Below, piece after piece: positions 26,645-34,688 of a stretch of 64,000 nt of DNA. This DNA is from CAXRDE01 sp964229355. GTDB taxonomy: Bacteria > Cyanobacteriota > Sericytochromatia > UBA7694. A program made the position numbers and the translations under genes. The stretch covers positions 372,001 through 436,000 of the forward strand of contig CAXRDE010000023.1 of assembly GCA_964229355.1 (NCBI GenBank), read 5' to 3'. The notes under the pieces were generated by a model. That model worked only from the letters and a program-made list of their open reading frames with translations. It had not been told where the DNA came from and searched no databases. How positions within the stretch are numbered: position 1 is the first letter of the stretch; every line of letters starts with the position of its first letter.

Positions 26645-26990
26645 CTACTCTGGGTCAACAAACTGAAAACGCTCAAAGGACCTGAGATGGATGGTTCCAT
26701 TCATTCCGCCTTTTTGGAGCGTACTCCAGGCAAAGAGCCCGTCACCGTGAGGGGTTAGGTTTAAAGAGGTTCCTCCCCCCGTAGTATTTAGAAAGCTTTG
26801 AGGCATTACCTTCAGTCCCAGATATTCCTACCACACCCTCATACCTTTCACCATTTAACAGGGAGTTTTTATATACCTGATATCCGTAAGCATATCCCCC
26901 TCCAGTGTTAGAGCGGTTTATACTACGACTCGCTTCATGAAAACCGCAACTGTTAAGAGCTTCTAGCAGAACCCGTAGGGCGATGCTTAG
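26645..26990 (-). pseudogene. Frameshifted C-terminal gene remnant
   Basis: On the minus strand a coding-like frame reads LLEALNSCGFHEASRSIN, then GGGYAYGYQVYKNSLLNGER and ISGTEGNASKLSKYYGG, until a run of six G (26780-26775). Reading continues sensibly only after a one-base shift: SLNLTPHGDGLFAW, GGMNGTIHLRSFERFQF and a TAG at 26647-26645. No start codon or N-terminal part remains. The upstream end merges with the 60-bp repeat. It looks like the tail of a degraded extracellular-type protein. The family is unknown. Confidence 0.45.
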
Positions 26991-27050
26991 AAGGCTCTTA
27001 CTTAGCGCAACTTAGAGTTGAGGGTACACGTTTTGTTAGGCGCTGTAAGT
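26991..27050 (+). repeat. 60-bp dispersed repeat, copy 1
   Basis: This 60-base stretch (AAGGCTCTTA...CGCTGTAAGT) matches the reverse complement of 34689-34748 at 56 of 60 positions. The ends can pair with each other as an interrupted stem (CTTAC, AGCGC and AAC pair with GTT, GCGCT and GTAAG, with small bulges). It sits beside a broken gene. It might be a terminator-like element, a small non-autonomous mobile element or a recombination site. Confidence 0.75.
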
Positions 27051-27230
27051 AGTCCTTTGGCACCCTGGACACGAAAATGGAACCACTGAATGCATGCTTA
27101 TACGTACGTGTTTGTCTCCTTAGATTGCATTTATGCAGATCATACACGACTTTTTTAGGCACTTTTAAAATATCCCCCTGATGTTACACTAAAGAGACTT
27201 GCAAAGAAAAATAAGCGGGGGACTTCGTTT
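27051..27230. other. Gene-free stretch with a weak promoter signal
   Basis: No coding frame is convincing in these 180 bases. TACACT at about 27185-27190 could be the -10 box for the membrane protein gene at 27231, but no good -35 is seen. Confidence 0.35.
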
Positions 27231-27425
27231 TTGAAACCCAGACAAGCCATCATGCAAAACACCAGAATGCTCATCCTAACGGTAGGCTTGCTATGTCTTA
27301 TTTTTTATTTCATCGTCATTACCCATAGCCTGGGCTTTGTGATCGTTGGCATTATCTTCATTACAATAGCAATAGGCGCAGGCTGGCTCTTAAACAAAGT
27401 TCGAGATGAAAGAGAGTTAGAGTAG
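27231..27425 (+). CDS. Small two-helix membrane protein
   Basis: 64 residues from a TTG with GGGGGA about nine bases upstream; ATG 27252 is an alternative that removes seven residues. Two adjacent membrane helices (MLILTVGLLCLIFYFIVI and GFVIVGIIFITIAIGAGWLL) end in a charged tail KVRDERELE. No family is recognised. It precedes the TPR lipoprotein by four bases and may be co-transcribed. Confidence 0.55.
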   Translation: MKPRQAIMQNTRMLILTVGLLCLIFYFIVITHSLGFVIVGIIFITIAIGAGWLLNKVRDERELE

Positions 27426-27429
27426 TACT

Positions 27430-28245
27430 ATGTCTCACCCCCTTGTTTTACAATGGTTAATTCTGATTTGCAGCCTGACGGCTTGTATCCCAATCCGTAT
27501 AATGCCTTCCCATCAACCTATCCCACAAGCCTCTGCCAATCTGGATAGGTTTAGCCCACCCAGATCAAGAAGCCCGGGAGGCTGGATAGGTCTTGGAAAA
27601 ATGGACATTATTGATGGAGATTATACACAGGCACGATTCAAATTTGAGCAAGCCCTTATCCTTGAACCTCATAATGAAGAAGCTGCTTTCTATTTAGCAG
27701 GTAGTCTAGCATCTCTGGGAGAAATCGAGAAAAGTTTAGAGGGCTACCTTGCATTATTGCCCTCACCTAAATTTATGACCCCAGAAGAGGTTTACGAAAA
27801 ACTGGGGCTGACCTATAGCTACCTTGGACGATGTGATAATGCCGGAGAAGCTTACGCAAAAGTCAACCAAACAATGCCGTATTGTCCCCGTTCATTCGAA
27901 GCTGATAATGAAAAGGCAGCCGGTGACAATGCCTTTCAAAAGGGTGCCTTTAACAGTGCTAGGACACATTATGAAAAAGCCTTGGCTCTACAGCCAAACT
28001 TTGTAGAGGTCCAGTACAATCTTGCCAGTACTCTGGCAGAAACAGAAAACTACGAAAAAGCCCTGGCATTGTACCTGGATTTAGAACACGACGCCCCCCC
28101 GATCAATATGCTCAGCGAACACATTGCCACAACCTATAGCTATCTCCAACAATGTGAGCGCGCTGGCATCTATTACGAAAAAGCAAAAATTATCAATTAC
28201 ACATGTCCGTTAGCAAGAAGATCCTTTAGCATTATGCAAAAGTAA
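27430..28245 (+). CDS. TPR-repeat lipoprotein with two duplicated cysteine-containing units
   Basis: 271 residues. The signal peptide ends at lipobox SLTAC. The mature protein has two homologous blocks of roughly 100 residues: each starts with a TPR pair (GDYTQARFKFEQALILEP / GAFNSARTHYEKALALQP) and ends in a shared TYSYL...C..AG.YY.K.....CP motif (TYSYLGRCDNAGEAYAKV and TYSYLQQCERAGIYYEKA). The conserved cysteine pair in each block could form a disulfide in the periplasm. It is likely a scaffold for protein contacts; partners are unknown. Confidence 0.8.
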   Translation: MSHPLVLQWLILICSLTACIPIRIMPSHQPIPQASANLDRFSPPRSRSPGGWIGLGKMDIIDGDYTQARFKFEQALILEPHNEEAAFYLAGSLASLGEIEKSLEGYLALLPSPKFMTPEEVYEKLGLTYSYLGRCDNAGEAYAKVNQTMPYCPRSFEADNEKAAGDNAFQKGAFNSARTHYEKALALQPNFVEVQYNLASTLAETENYEKALALYLDLEHDAPPINMLSEHIATTYSYLQQCERAGIYYEKAKIINYTCPLARRSFSIMQK

Positions 28246-28283
28246 GTTTAATTCATGCCCCCTCACTGGAGTTCTTTGAGCAA

Positions 28284-28442
28284 ATGAACAAGTTACCAAA
28301 ACAAAAAGAAAGCGGATTTACAATCTGTAGCTTCGGAATTTTAAGCGCCCTGTAAAGTAATGAAAAAAATGAAGCCGTTGGTACAGGTGTCTGTCAGGCT
28401 CTTGACGCATTAGAACATGGAGCTTTTAGGGACTTTCTTTGA
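28284..28442 (+). pseudogene. Short reading frame interrupted by one in-frame TAA
   Basis: From ATG 28284 the frame reads MNKLPKQKESGFTICSFG then ILSAL, a TAA, and continues in the same frame as SNEKNEAVGTGVCQALDALE to a TGA at 28440-28442. Both halves look coding. A later frame (about 28490-28628, TTEDGFTRVWATGRRKKSIF) could be a further displaced piece. This is best read as a decayed gene. The rest of the 28246-28660 gap shows only a weak hairpin with a T-run at 28479-28500. Confidence 0.35.
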
Positions 28443-28478
28443 TGCGAACTTTGGTAATGTCTCTTATATATACATTGT

Positions 28479-28500
28479 AACCTTATTGAGAGGTTTTTTA
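28479..28500 (+). terminator. Weak Rho-independent terminator-like hairpin
   Basis: AACCT (28479-28483) and AGGTT (28491-28495) form a 5-bp stem with a 7-base loop, followed by TTTT. It is weak but lies downstream of the TPR lipoprotein and the broken frame. Confidence 0.3.
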
Positions 28501-28660
28501 TTACTTTGGGTTCTACAACCGAGGACGGCTTCACCAGAGTCTGGGCTACCGGACGCCGCAAGAAGTCCATTTTTCTCGGTCAAAAACGGCCAAAAAGTTA
28601 TCTTAAGTTTGACCATTTTCTATCCTAATCATGGGGTCCTCCTCAGCTGAAAACAATCCA

Positions 28661-29362
28661 TCACCACGGCAGCGTCGAGCCATCCCAGTGTAAAAGCTGG
28701 CCAGAGTCTGACGGGTTCAGACCGTCTAACACCTGGGTTAACCGGGCTGCGGTGGTGGCCGGAGTGTAAAGCCGCTCAGCGGGAATGCGCGGCTGAAAAG
28801 GCTCAGAGAGCGGGCTTTCGGTGGTGCCCGGATGTAAAGCCACAATCGCCAGTTTTTTGTGGGTGCGGTGCAACTCAATAGAGGCGGTTTTAATCAGCAT
28901 ATTGAGCGCCGCTTTGCTGGCCCGGTAACCATACCAGCCCCCCAGCCGATTGTCGCCAATGCTGCCAATTTGCGCGCTTAAAAAGGCCAGAACCCCCTCT
29001 TGCGTTGGCTGCAAAACCGGCACAATACACCGCAACACCAACGCCGGTATGACGGTATTGATATGAAAATAATGGTGCAATTGCTCAGGCTCCAGCTGAG
29101 CCAGTTTTTTTTCGGGAAAGTGCCGGGCGTCATGCAGGGTGCCCACACAGCACACAACCCGCTCAATGGCCTTGCCTTGCAAGGTCTCCGCCACCGTAGA
29201 AAGGCTTTCTACCGTGTAATCCGGCACCTGATGATGCACCCCACCCGTCCAGACAGCCGGTTGACGGGAAACCGTCACCAGGTCATAACGGGCCTGCCAT
29301 TGCGCAATAAAGGCCTGCGCAATGGCACTGTGAGCCCCTATAATCAGCGCCGTGGGCTTCAC
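28661..29362 (-). CDS. Short-chain dehydrogenase/reductase family protein (CsgA-like)
   Basis: 233 residues, GTG start overlapping the serA stop (GTGA). It has the Rossmann nucleotide site TALIIGAHSAIAQAF (a variant of the GxxxGxG loop), VVCCVGTLHD in the NAG position and the catalytic Tyr-x3-Lys in GWYGYRASKAALNML, with HPGTTESPLSEPF after it. These features match the C-factor/CsgA-like SDR group. The substrate is unknown. Coupling with serA suggests co-expression only. Confidence 0.85.
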   Translation of the reverse strand: MKPTALIIGAHSAIAQAFIAQWQARYDLVTVSRQPAVWTGGVHHQVPDYTVESLSTVAETLQGKAIERVVCCVGTLHDARHFPEKKLAQLEPEQLHHYFHINTVIPALVLRCIVPVLQPTQEGVLAFLSAQIGSIGDNRLGGWYGYRASKAALNMLIKTASIELHRTHKKLAIVALHPGTTESPLSEPFQPRIPAERLYTPATTAARLTQVLDGLNPSDSGQLLHWDGSTLPW

Positions 29363-30963
29363 AGCACCACCAGACGCGCCTGGGTAAAGTCTTCACGCGC
29401 TTGAATATGCTGCATGATCTCCTGATTCAGGGTTTCATCCACGTTAATCACCATCACCGCCGGACCGCGCTTACCGTGGCGACCCAGCTGAATGCCGTTA
29501 ATGTTAATGTCTAGCTTACCCAGCATCTCACCCATGACGCCGACCATACCGGGCTTGTCAGGGTGAGGAATCACCAGCATATGCCCGGAAGGCACACAGC
29601 TAATCGGGAAGCCGTCAATATTGACAATACGCTCCTGGCCTTCGCCAATAATGGCCCCGGACACCTGACGGCATTGCCCGTCTTCAAAGGTGACCTTGAG
29701 ACAAATTAAGTTGGTGTAATCATGAGAAAAACTGGACTGGCTTTCGTGGACCGCAATGCCGCGCTCCTGCGCCAGATACAGGGCATTGACATAATTTACC
29801 TGTTCAGGCAGGGCATGTTTTAACAGGCCCCGCAGCATGGCGACCTTTAACGGTTCAGTGTTTTTGTCTGCCAGCTCGCCCAGATATTGAATCGTGACCT
29901 CTTGAATAGGCTGCGACTGCAATTGCCCCAAAAAGCTGCCGAGATGCTCAGCCAGACCAAAATAAGGCTGTACGCCTTGCAAGAGGCGGGGCATCATGCT
30001 GGGAATATTCATGGCGTTTTGTACCGCTTCGCCCCGCAAGAGCTTGGCCGCCTGTTGCGCCACATCTAAGGCCACATTCACCTGGGCTTCTTTGGTCGAG
30101 GCCCCCAGGTGCGGGGTTAACACCACGTTGGGCCCCATGTTCTGCAGGGGGCTATCCACCAGAGGTTCTTTTTCAAAAACGTCTAAGGCCACCCCGCCCA
30201 CATGCCCAGATTCAAGAGCAGCGATTAAGGCCTCGGTGTCGATCAATTGGCCACGGGCGCAGTTAATAATACGTACACCGGGCTTCATGGTGGCCAGGCT
30301 TTCGGCATTAATCATATGGGTGGTTTCTGGGGTGTTGGGCACATGCAGGCTCACATAGTCCACCTGGGTGAAAAGCTCAGCCAGGGGCATGACTTCAACA
30401 CCCATGCGCTTGGCTTGCTCATGAGATACATAGGGGTCATAACCCAGTACGCGCATATTGAGCGCATTGGCCACTTTGGCCACATGGGAACCAATTTTAC
30501 CTAAGCCCACCACCCCCAGGGTTTTACCACTGAGTTCGGAGCCCATAAAGTTTTTGCGCTCCCAGGCATTGCCTTTAAGGGAATGATCCGCAGCGGGAAT
30601 TTGACGGGCCAGGGCAAACATGAGGGCCAGGGTGTGCTCTGCAGCAGCAATGGTGTTACCCGAAGGAGAGTTCACCACCATAATACCCTGGCGGGTGGCG
30701 GCTTCTAAATCAATATTGTCTACACCCACACCGGCACGGGCTATCATTTTAAGCTGTTGGGTAGCAGCAATCACACGGGCGGTGACTTTGGTCTGACTGC
30801 GCACGAGCAACACGTCAATCCCCTGTAAAGCTTCAATGAGTGCGTCCTCTCCCAGAGGCGGTGATTCAATGACTTCGGCCACCGGCTCAAGAATCTGAAC
30901 TGCTGAGGCATCAATGTGATCGCACACCAGCACGCGGGCTGAAGGTTGGGGGGAATTTGACAT
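29359..30963 (-). CDS. serA: D-3-phosphoglycerate dehydrogenase
   Basis: 534 residues, the long form with an ASB domain and a C-terminal ACT domain. The NAD site is LGVVGLGKIGSHVAKVANAL, and catalytic residues are in IINCARGQL, ALDVFEKEPL and LTPHLGASTKEAQ. The ACT part (about 460-534) contains MLVIPHPDKPGMVGVMGEML, INGIQLGRHGKRGPAVMVI. It oxidises 3-phosphoglycerate in serine synthesis. ATG 30963 has AGGAG upstream. It is tightly divergent from the gene at 30996. Confidence 0.95.
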   Translation of the reverse strand: MSNSPQPSARVLVCDHIDASAVQILEPVAEVIESPPLGEDALIEALQGIDVLLVRSQTKVTARVIAATQQLKMIARAGVGVDNIDLEAATRQGIMVVNSPSGNTIAAAEHTLALMFALARQIPAADHSLKGNAWERKNFMGSELSGKTLGVVGLGKIGSHVAKVANALNMRVLGYDPYVSHEQAKRMGVEVMPLAELFTQVDYVSLHVPNTPETTHMINAESLATMKPGVRIINCARGQLIDTEALIAALESGHVGGVALDVFEKEPLVDSPLQNMGPNVVLTPHLGASTKEAQVNVALDVAQQAAKLLRGEAVQNAMNIPSMMPRLLQGVQPYFGLAEHLGSFLGQLQSQPIQEVTIQYLGELADKNTEPLKVAMLRGLLKHALPEQVNYVNALYLAQERGIAVHESQSSFSHDYTNLICLKVTFEDGQCRQVSGAIIGEGQERIVNIDGFPISCVPSGHMLVIPHPDKPGMVGVMGEMLGKLDININGIQLGRHGKRGPAVMVINVDETLNQEIMQHIQAREDFTQARLVVL

Positions 30964-30980
30964 GGGAGGACTCCTTTTCT

Positions 30981-30989
30981 TGCTACAAT
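30981..30989 (+). promoter_or_regulatory. Extended -10 promoter, leaderless layout
   Basis: TGcTACAAT (30981-30989) is an extended -10 box ending six bases before ATG 30996. TTGACA lies 21 bases before the box, too far for a standard -35. No ribosome site lies between the box and the ATG. Confidence 0.5.
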
Positions 30990-30995
30990 ACAATC

Positions 30996-31424
30996 ATGGA
31001 CCAATTTTCATTTTTAGAACTTAACGAAGAAAGCCCTGCCACAATTGCAGGCACATCATCTTACCGTCTATTAGAGATTCCTGACAACCAGTATCTCAAT
31101 TATCTGGATTTGATCAGCTTGAACCCCTCAGCAGCCACCATGAAGCGGGTCTCTAAACGCTTAATGGAAAAATACTGCTTTATTCCCATTGCCCACCAGT
31201 CGGCCCAGCTGCCCTTTCGCATGCCGGGACACTTTGATCCCCAATACCATATTCAGTACAAATGCCAACAGACCATGCAGGCTTACATTGCCATTTGCCC
31301 CCCGCAAAACAGCCTGCCCCTGCAGTTTATTTACAACGCCATGGGTTATGGCATTTATGGCCTGCCCATCAAAGCGGCCACCTTTGAACGCTTTATGCAA
31401 GAGCAGTATTCCCAGGTCAAATAA
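30996..31424 (+). CDS. Hypothetical protein
   Basis: 142 residues from ATG 30996 (MDQFSFLELNEESPATIAG); an earlier in-frame start at 30957 would overlap serA and is rejected. There is no signal peptide and no recognised family. Conserved-looking stretches include MPGHFDPQYHIQYKCQQTMQ and FIYNAMGYGIYGLPI. It is probably leaderless. Confidence 0.6.
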   Translation: MDQFSFLELNEESPATIAGTSSYRLLEIPDNQYLNYLDLISLNPSAATMKRVSKRLMEKYCFIPIAHQSAQLPFRMPGHFDPQYHIQYKCQQTMQAYIAICPPQNSLPLQFIYNAMGYGIYGLPIKAATFERFMQEQYSQVK

Positions 31425-31445
31425 GGCCAGATAAAAAGCCATAAG

Positions 31446-31480
31446 AAAAGCCCCCTTAGACAGTGTCTGCGGGGGCTTTT
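31446..31480. terminator. Bidirectional Rho-independent terminator
   Basis: AAAAGCCCCC at 31446-31455 and GGGGGCTTTT at 31471-31480 form a 10-bp stem with A/T tails on both sides. It ends transcription between two convergent genes. Confidence 0.9.
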
Positions 31481-31517
31481 GAATCTTTTAATCAGTAATC
31501 AGCGAAAGGGCTGGCTG

Positions 31518-31865
31518 TTAACCTTTAGAACTACGGGGGTCTTCACCGTAGGTGTATTCGGTTTCAATGCGGCCATTCTCCAGGTGCACAATCAACTGGC
31601 CTTTGGCGTGGGAGCGGGCAATTTCACGACCGGCAGCCACAGCTTCGGCTTTGGTTTTAAAGGTGGATACAGGCACAGGGTTGCGCTGTTGTTTCACATG
31701 CCAGACACCGGCTTTAGAATCGGGTACCACATGGTAAATCACACGGGTAGAAGCCTGGGCTTGCAGCATGGTATTGGGCATCACGGGCATGACAGAACGG
31801 GGAGCAGAACACGCACTCACGCTGGCAATCATCAGGGTTGAGAAAATGAGTGTTAAAGCTTTCAT
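31518..31865 (-). CDS. DUF2188 domain lipoprotein
   Basis: 115 residues from ATG 31865, which has an AGGAG site; an upstream start at 31931 adds an unlikely leader. Signal peptide MKALTLIFSTLMIASVSAC with lipobox SVSAC. A DUF2188 domain covers about residues 50-110: VWHVKQQRNPVPVSTFKTK, EAVAAGREIARSHAKGQLIV, with the terminal ENGRIETEYTYGEDP. DUF2188 proteins are usually cytoplasmic; this one is exported and anchored. Function is unknown. Confidence 0.85.
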   Translation of the reverse strand: MKALTLIFSTLMIASVSACSAPRSVMPVMPNTMLQAQASTRVIYHVVPDSKAGVWHVKQQRNPVPVSTFKTKAEAVAAGREIARSHAKGQLIVHLENGRIETEYTYGEDPRSSKG

Positions 31866-32009
31866 CAGATGAGGTCTCCTGCAAGGGTTCGTTTCGGCAC
31901 GAACAATTAACTTGCACATCTTTATTAACACTAATTTAACACTCTCTTAATTTTTAGTCAATCCCCAGTGTGAAAAATTTTTCACCCCAATGGAGCTTCA
32001 CCTGCAAAC

Positions 32010-33518
32010 CTAAAAGAGACGACCGCCGAAGAGGGTTTTGTACTCCGCATTCACCTTGTTGGCGTAGGTGGGCACATTGGGATCCCCGTAACGCTTCAGG
32101 GCTCTTTCGACACCGCGGCCCAGGTGGGCCCGATCGGTCAGCTCGTAGCTCATATATGCCGTAGAGGTCCATACATTGGCCTTGATATCGTAGCGCTGGT
32201 TAATATTGCGGGTACTTTGTACAAAATTGCCCTTGTACTGATTGTAAGGCGCTTCACCGCGAAAGCCTTTGGCAATGCCTGACATATGATGAATCTGGCG
32301 AATGGCAATACCCGTCAGCTGGCCGAGGCCACCGGCTCCGGTGTGGCTGCGCGCGCGGGGGTTAATGCCGCCACTTTCGTGGGCAAACAGCGCCAGCATC
32401 ATTTTGGGATCCACGTTAAAGGCGTTGCCCGCTTTGTCGAGTTCAACGGCAATTTCACGCATTTGGGCCTGGGTGGTGCGGGTGCGCTGGGTATTGCCCC
32501 GCTGCGCGTGATACTGCTGGTAGCGCTGCATGGCCTGAAACAATTCCGTGGCGCGAGGGGTCATGCCCTCAATAGAAGTGACTGGGGCCACGTTGCCCAC
32601 CGTGGGGGCTGAAGGCCTTGAGGAAGCAGGTGTACCGGCAACGGGTGGCGTGGCGGAGGGGATTTTAAGCTTCATGCCCAATTTTAAGGCATCGGGAGTG
32701 CTCAGCTGATCACGGTTGGCGTTAAAGATATCCATGTAGCGTTCGCCATCGCCGAGATAGGTCAGGGCCAGTTCACTCAAAGACTCTCCGCGCTTGACGG
32801 TATGCTCTACAAAGAACTCAGGGCGAGGCGTCGGGCGGGTGGGCGCCACGGGGTCTGCAGCAGGGGCTGTCGGTGGCGCCGGAGCCACTGGAGGTGACAC
32901 ACTCACGGGTTCGGGCTCATCCACCACAGAGCCGGCAGGTAAGGGCAAATCCAACACCATGCCAATGCGCAAATCATTGGGGTTGCTCAAACGGCTGCGG
33001 TTCATGTCATAAATTTCCATGTACCGGTTGCGATCGCCCAAAAACTTCTGGGCGATGTCACTGAGGTTTTCGCCCCGGCGCACGCGGTGATGGGCGTGGG
33101 TAGGGGGTTCTGGTGGTGCAGCCGAAGCTGGCGTTTCGGGCGTTGCGCTGGGTTGATCCACATACACCTTTAAGGCCATGCCAATGCGGAGATTATCGGG
33201 ATTGCTCAACTGATCGCGGTTGACGTTAAAAATCTCCATATAGCGGTTGCGGTTGCCCAGGTGCTCACCGGCGATATCGCTGAGGGTTTGGCCCTGGCGT
33301 ACCGTGTGATTAATAAATTCAGGCGGGGCAAAAGAAACCTGGGCAGCAGGCCCTTCGCTGGACTGACTGGCTGCCACCTGCAATTGATCGGGCGAAAGGG
33401 TAATGGAAGGGGGTTCAGCGGGGGGAACAGGAGCCGTTTGCTGTAATACCGCAGGGTTGGGGATAAGTCCCGACTGGGCCACGGGCAACGAAGTAGAGAA
33501 AGAATTCAGGCGAGACAT
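32010..33518 (-). CDS. Triple-LysM lytic transglycosylase-like protein
   Basis: 502 residues. Three LysM domains (about 70-115, 141-190 and 235-283) share HTVRQGQTLSDIA / HRVRRGENLSDIA / HTVKRGESLSELA and RYMEIFNVNRDQLSNPD-type ends, separated by Pro/Ala linkers. The C-terminal domain (about 340-502) resembles soluble lytic transglycosylases, with the catalytic Glu in MMLALFAHESGGINPRA and the GAGGLGQLTG loop. It would bind and cleave peptidoglycan. No classical signal peptide is present, so export, if any, is by another route. An AAGGAG site precedes the ATG. Confidence 0.88.
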   Translation of the reverse strand: MSRLNSFSTSLPVAQSGLIPNPAVLQQTAPVPPAEPPSITLSPDQLQVAASQSSEGPAAQVSFAPPEFINHTVRQGQTLSDIAGEHLGNRNRYMEIFNVNRDQLSNPDNLRIGMALKVYVDQPSATPETPASAAPPEPPTHAHHRVRRGENLSDIAQKFLGDRNRYMEIYDMNRSRLSNPNDLRIGMVLDLPLPAGSVVDEPEPVSVSPPVAPAPPTAPAADPVAPTRPTPRPEFFVEHTVKRGESLSELALTYLGDGERYMDIFNANRDQLSTPDALKLGMKLKIPSATPPVAGTPASSRPSAPTVGNVAPVTSIEGMTPRATELFQAMQRYQQYHAQRGNTQRTRTTQAQMREIAVELDKAGNAFNVDPKMMLALFAHESGGINPRARSHTGAGGLGQLTGIAIRQIHHMSGIAKGFRGEAPYNQYKGNFVQSTRNINQRYDIKANVWTSTAYMSYELTDRAHLGRGVERALKRYGDPNVPTYANKVNAEYKTLFGGRLF

Positions 33519-33615
33519 GCAGGGCTCCTTAGAGAGAGTAAAACGTCAGCTTAAGATTATTATAACCGAGGGTTGAAAATTCTTGTGTTTTTTTCACGAT
33601 TTTGGCCAAAGGGCG

Positions 33616-33621
33616 TATACT
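33616..33621 (+). promoter_or_regulatory. -10 box upstream of a possible small gene
   Basis: TATACT at 33616-33621 has TTCACG 17 bases upstream (4 of 6 consensus bases). It drives transcription into the small frame starting at 33627. Confidence 0.4.
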
Positions 33622-33626
33622 AAAAC

Positions 33627-33782
33627 ATCAAAAAAGAAAAGGCAGATCAGCTTCCCTGGCTTCTTTATCGAGAATATTTACCCATTTTTGGCTGGTTTTA
33701 CTCCCGTACTCGCCTGTTCAAACAATGCGATGCACAAGGCCAGGGGTTGTACTGGCTGGATGAAACGCTCATGATGCCTTAG
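33627..33782 (+). CDS. Possible 51-residue small protein or gene remnant without a normal start codon
   Basis: The frame reads IKKEKADQLPWLLYREYLP then IFGWFYSRTRLFKQCDAQG and QGLYWLDETLMMP before TAG. Its composition and codon choice look coding, but no ATG, GTG or TTG exists near its 5' end, and a TAA lies just upstream. The first possible codon after the promoter, ATC at 33627, is five bases after TATACT. Either a rare ATC start, a lost start codon, or the tail of a decayed gene is possible. Confidence 0.35.
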   Translation: MKKEKADQLPWLLYREYLPIFGWFYSRTRLFKQCDAQGQGLYWLDETLMMP

Positions 33783-33809
33783 GACAAAAGGGTTTGCAAA
33801 GGAGCTGAT

Positions 33810-34526
33810 TTAATTCACATCAAAGACAAAAAAGCGGCAGCCCGATTTGCCATAATCCCAATGGTGCAAAGAAAGGCTCCAACTTTTACTGCCACTGTTC
33901 AGCGTTTGGCGATAGTCATAGTAGCCATTCAAGGTCAGTGGACCAGCGGTGACTTTGGGCAGGTTTTTAAGCTGCTGGTACAACTCATAAAGACGCTCCG
34001 AAGGGAAGTTTTCTCCCTGACGTCCGGGGAAATAGGCGTCGACAGTCTGTTTATGGGCAGCCGAGATGTTGCCCGACTGCAAACGGCGCATAAACCTGAG
34101 TGCTGTAGCCTGAACTTCTTTGTCTACACGGCAAAAATTGGTCTGCTGGCTGCCCGCAAATTCAAAACGCAGCAGCGCTTGCTCTGTCTGAACGTGAACA
34201 GCACCTTTGCCTTTGAAAAAGTGGGTATTGACGATCTGCCAGTCCTTAAGCGGGGTGAGCTCCTGCTCCTCAAACCATTTTATGACCTGGGCTATCGAAA
34301 AACGCTGCTTGAGATCAGTGCTGAAGTGTTCTCTGAGCTCATGGGGATCCTGTGCTTGAACGCGCTGTAAAAAAGACGCAACGGCCTGTTCGGCCTGCAC
34401 TTCAAGGGGCTGATGAGTCATCATAAGGTACGCTAACACGCTTAAAGCCAGCAGTGTAACCACAACAATTGCCGTATTTACCCACCGGGGAGCGTGCTGA
34501 GTTGTAGGTATACTGACTTTAGGCAT
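33810..34526 (-). CDS. Membrane-anchored protein with two NTF2-like/DUF4878-like domains
   Basis: 238 residues. One N-terminal anchor (WVNTAIVVVTLLALSVLAYL) and an exported part with two similar units: AVASFLQRVQAQDPHELREH...GAVHVQTEQALLRFEF (about 48-125) and ALRFMRRLQSGNISAAHKQT to the C-terminus (about 136-238). This repeats the fold suggested for the 15707-16168 protein. Function is unknown. Confidence 0.65.
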   Translation of the reverse strand: MPKVSIPTTQHAPRWVNTAIVVVTLLALSVLAYLMMTHQPLEVQAEQAVASFLQRVQAQDPHELREHFSTDLKQRFSIAQVIKWFEEQELTPLKDWQIVNTHFFKGKGAVHVQTEQALLRFEFAGSQQTNFCRVDKEVQATALRFMRRLQSGNISAAHKQTVDAYFPGRQGENFPSERLYELYQQLKNLPKVTAGPLTLNGYYDYRQTLNSGSKSWSLSLHHWDYGKSGCRFFVFDVN

Positions 34527-34597
34527 GATTTAAGGCTTTTCAAGTGGGTTTTAGAGGGAGCGGGCTTGCAAAGTACAATACCAGTATACCGTTTTCA

Positions 34598-34640
34598 TTT
34601 CTTTTGATTCTGTTGATACCAGTAACAGAATCAAAAGAAA
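34598..34640. other. Perfect 17-bp inverted repeat
   Basis: Arms 34598-34614 and 34624-34640 are perfectly complementary around a 9-base loop (core TTCTTTTGATTCTGTT). AT-rich with terminal A/T runs. It may act as a second terminator behind the RND operon or the upstream side of the 33810-34526 gene. Confidence 0.6.
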
Positions 34641-34666
34641 AAGCCCCATGGTTTTCCACGAGGCCT
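34636..34666 (-). terminator. Rho-independent terminator of the RND efflux operon
   Basis: On the minus strand GCCTCGTGG (34664-34656), a four-base loop and CCATGGGGC (34651-34643) form a 9-bp stem with two G-T pairs, followed by TTTTT. It is about 80 bases beyond the outer-membrane channel gene. Confidence 0.75.
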
Positions 34667-34688
34667 CTTAATACATTCACAAAAGACA

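Noticed and set aside
26991..27050. Integron attC site
   Set aside because: GTTAGGC fits the GTTRRRY core, but the partner box is GCGCAAC rather than RYYYAAC, the site spans only about 37 bases between boxes, and no integrase or cassette array is present.
28417..28650. 77-residue frame
   Set aside because: Its first part follows another frame with better coding character, it has no ribosome site and no recognisable domain; probably pieces of decayed sequence.
32640..33310. DNA direct repeats
   Set aside because: They are simply the three LysM domains coded within one gene.
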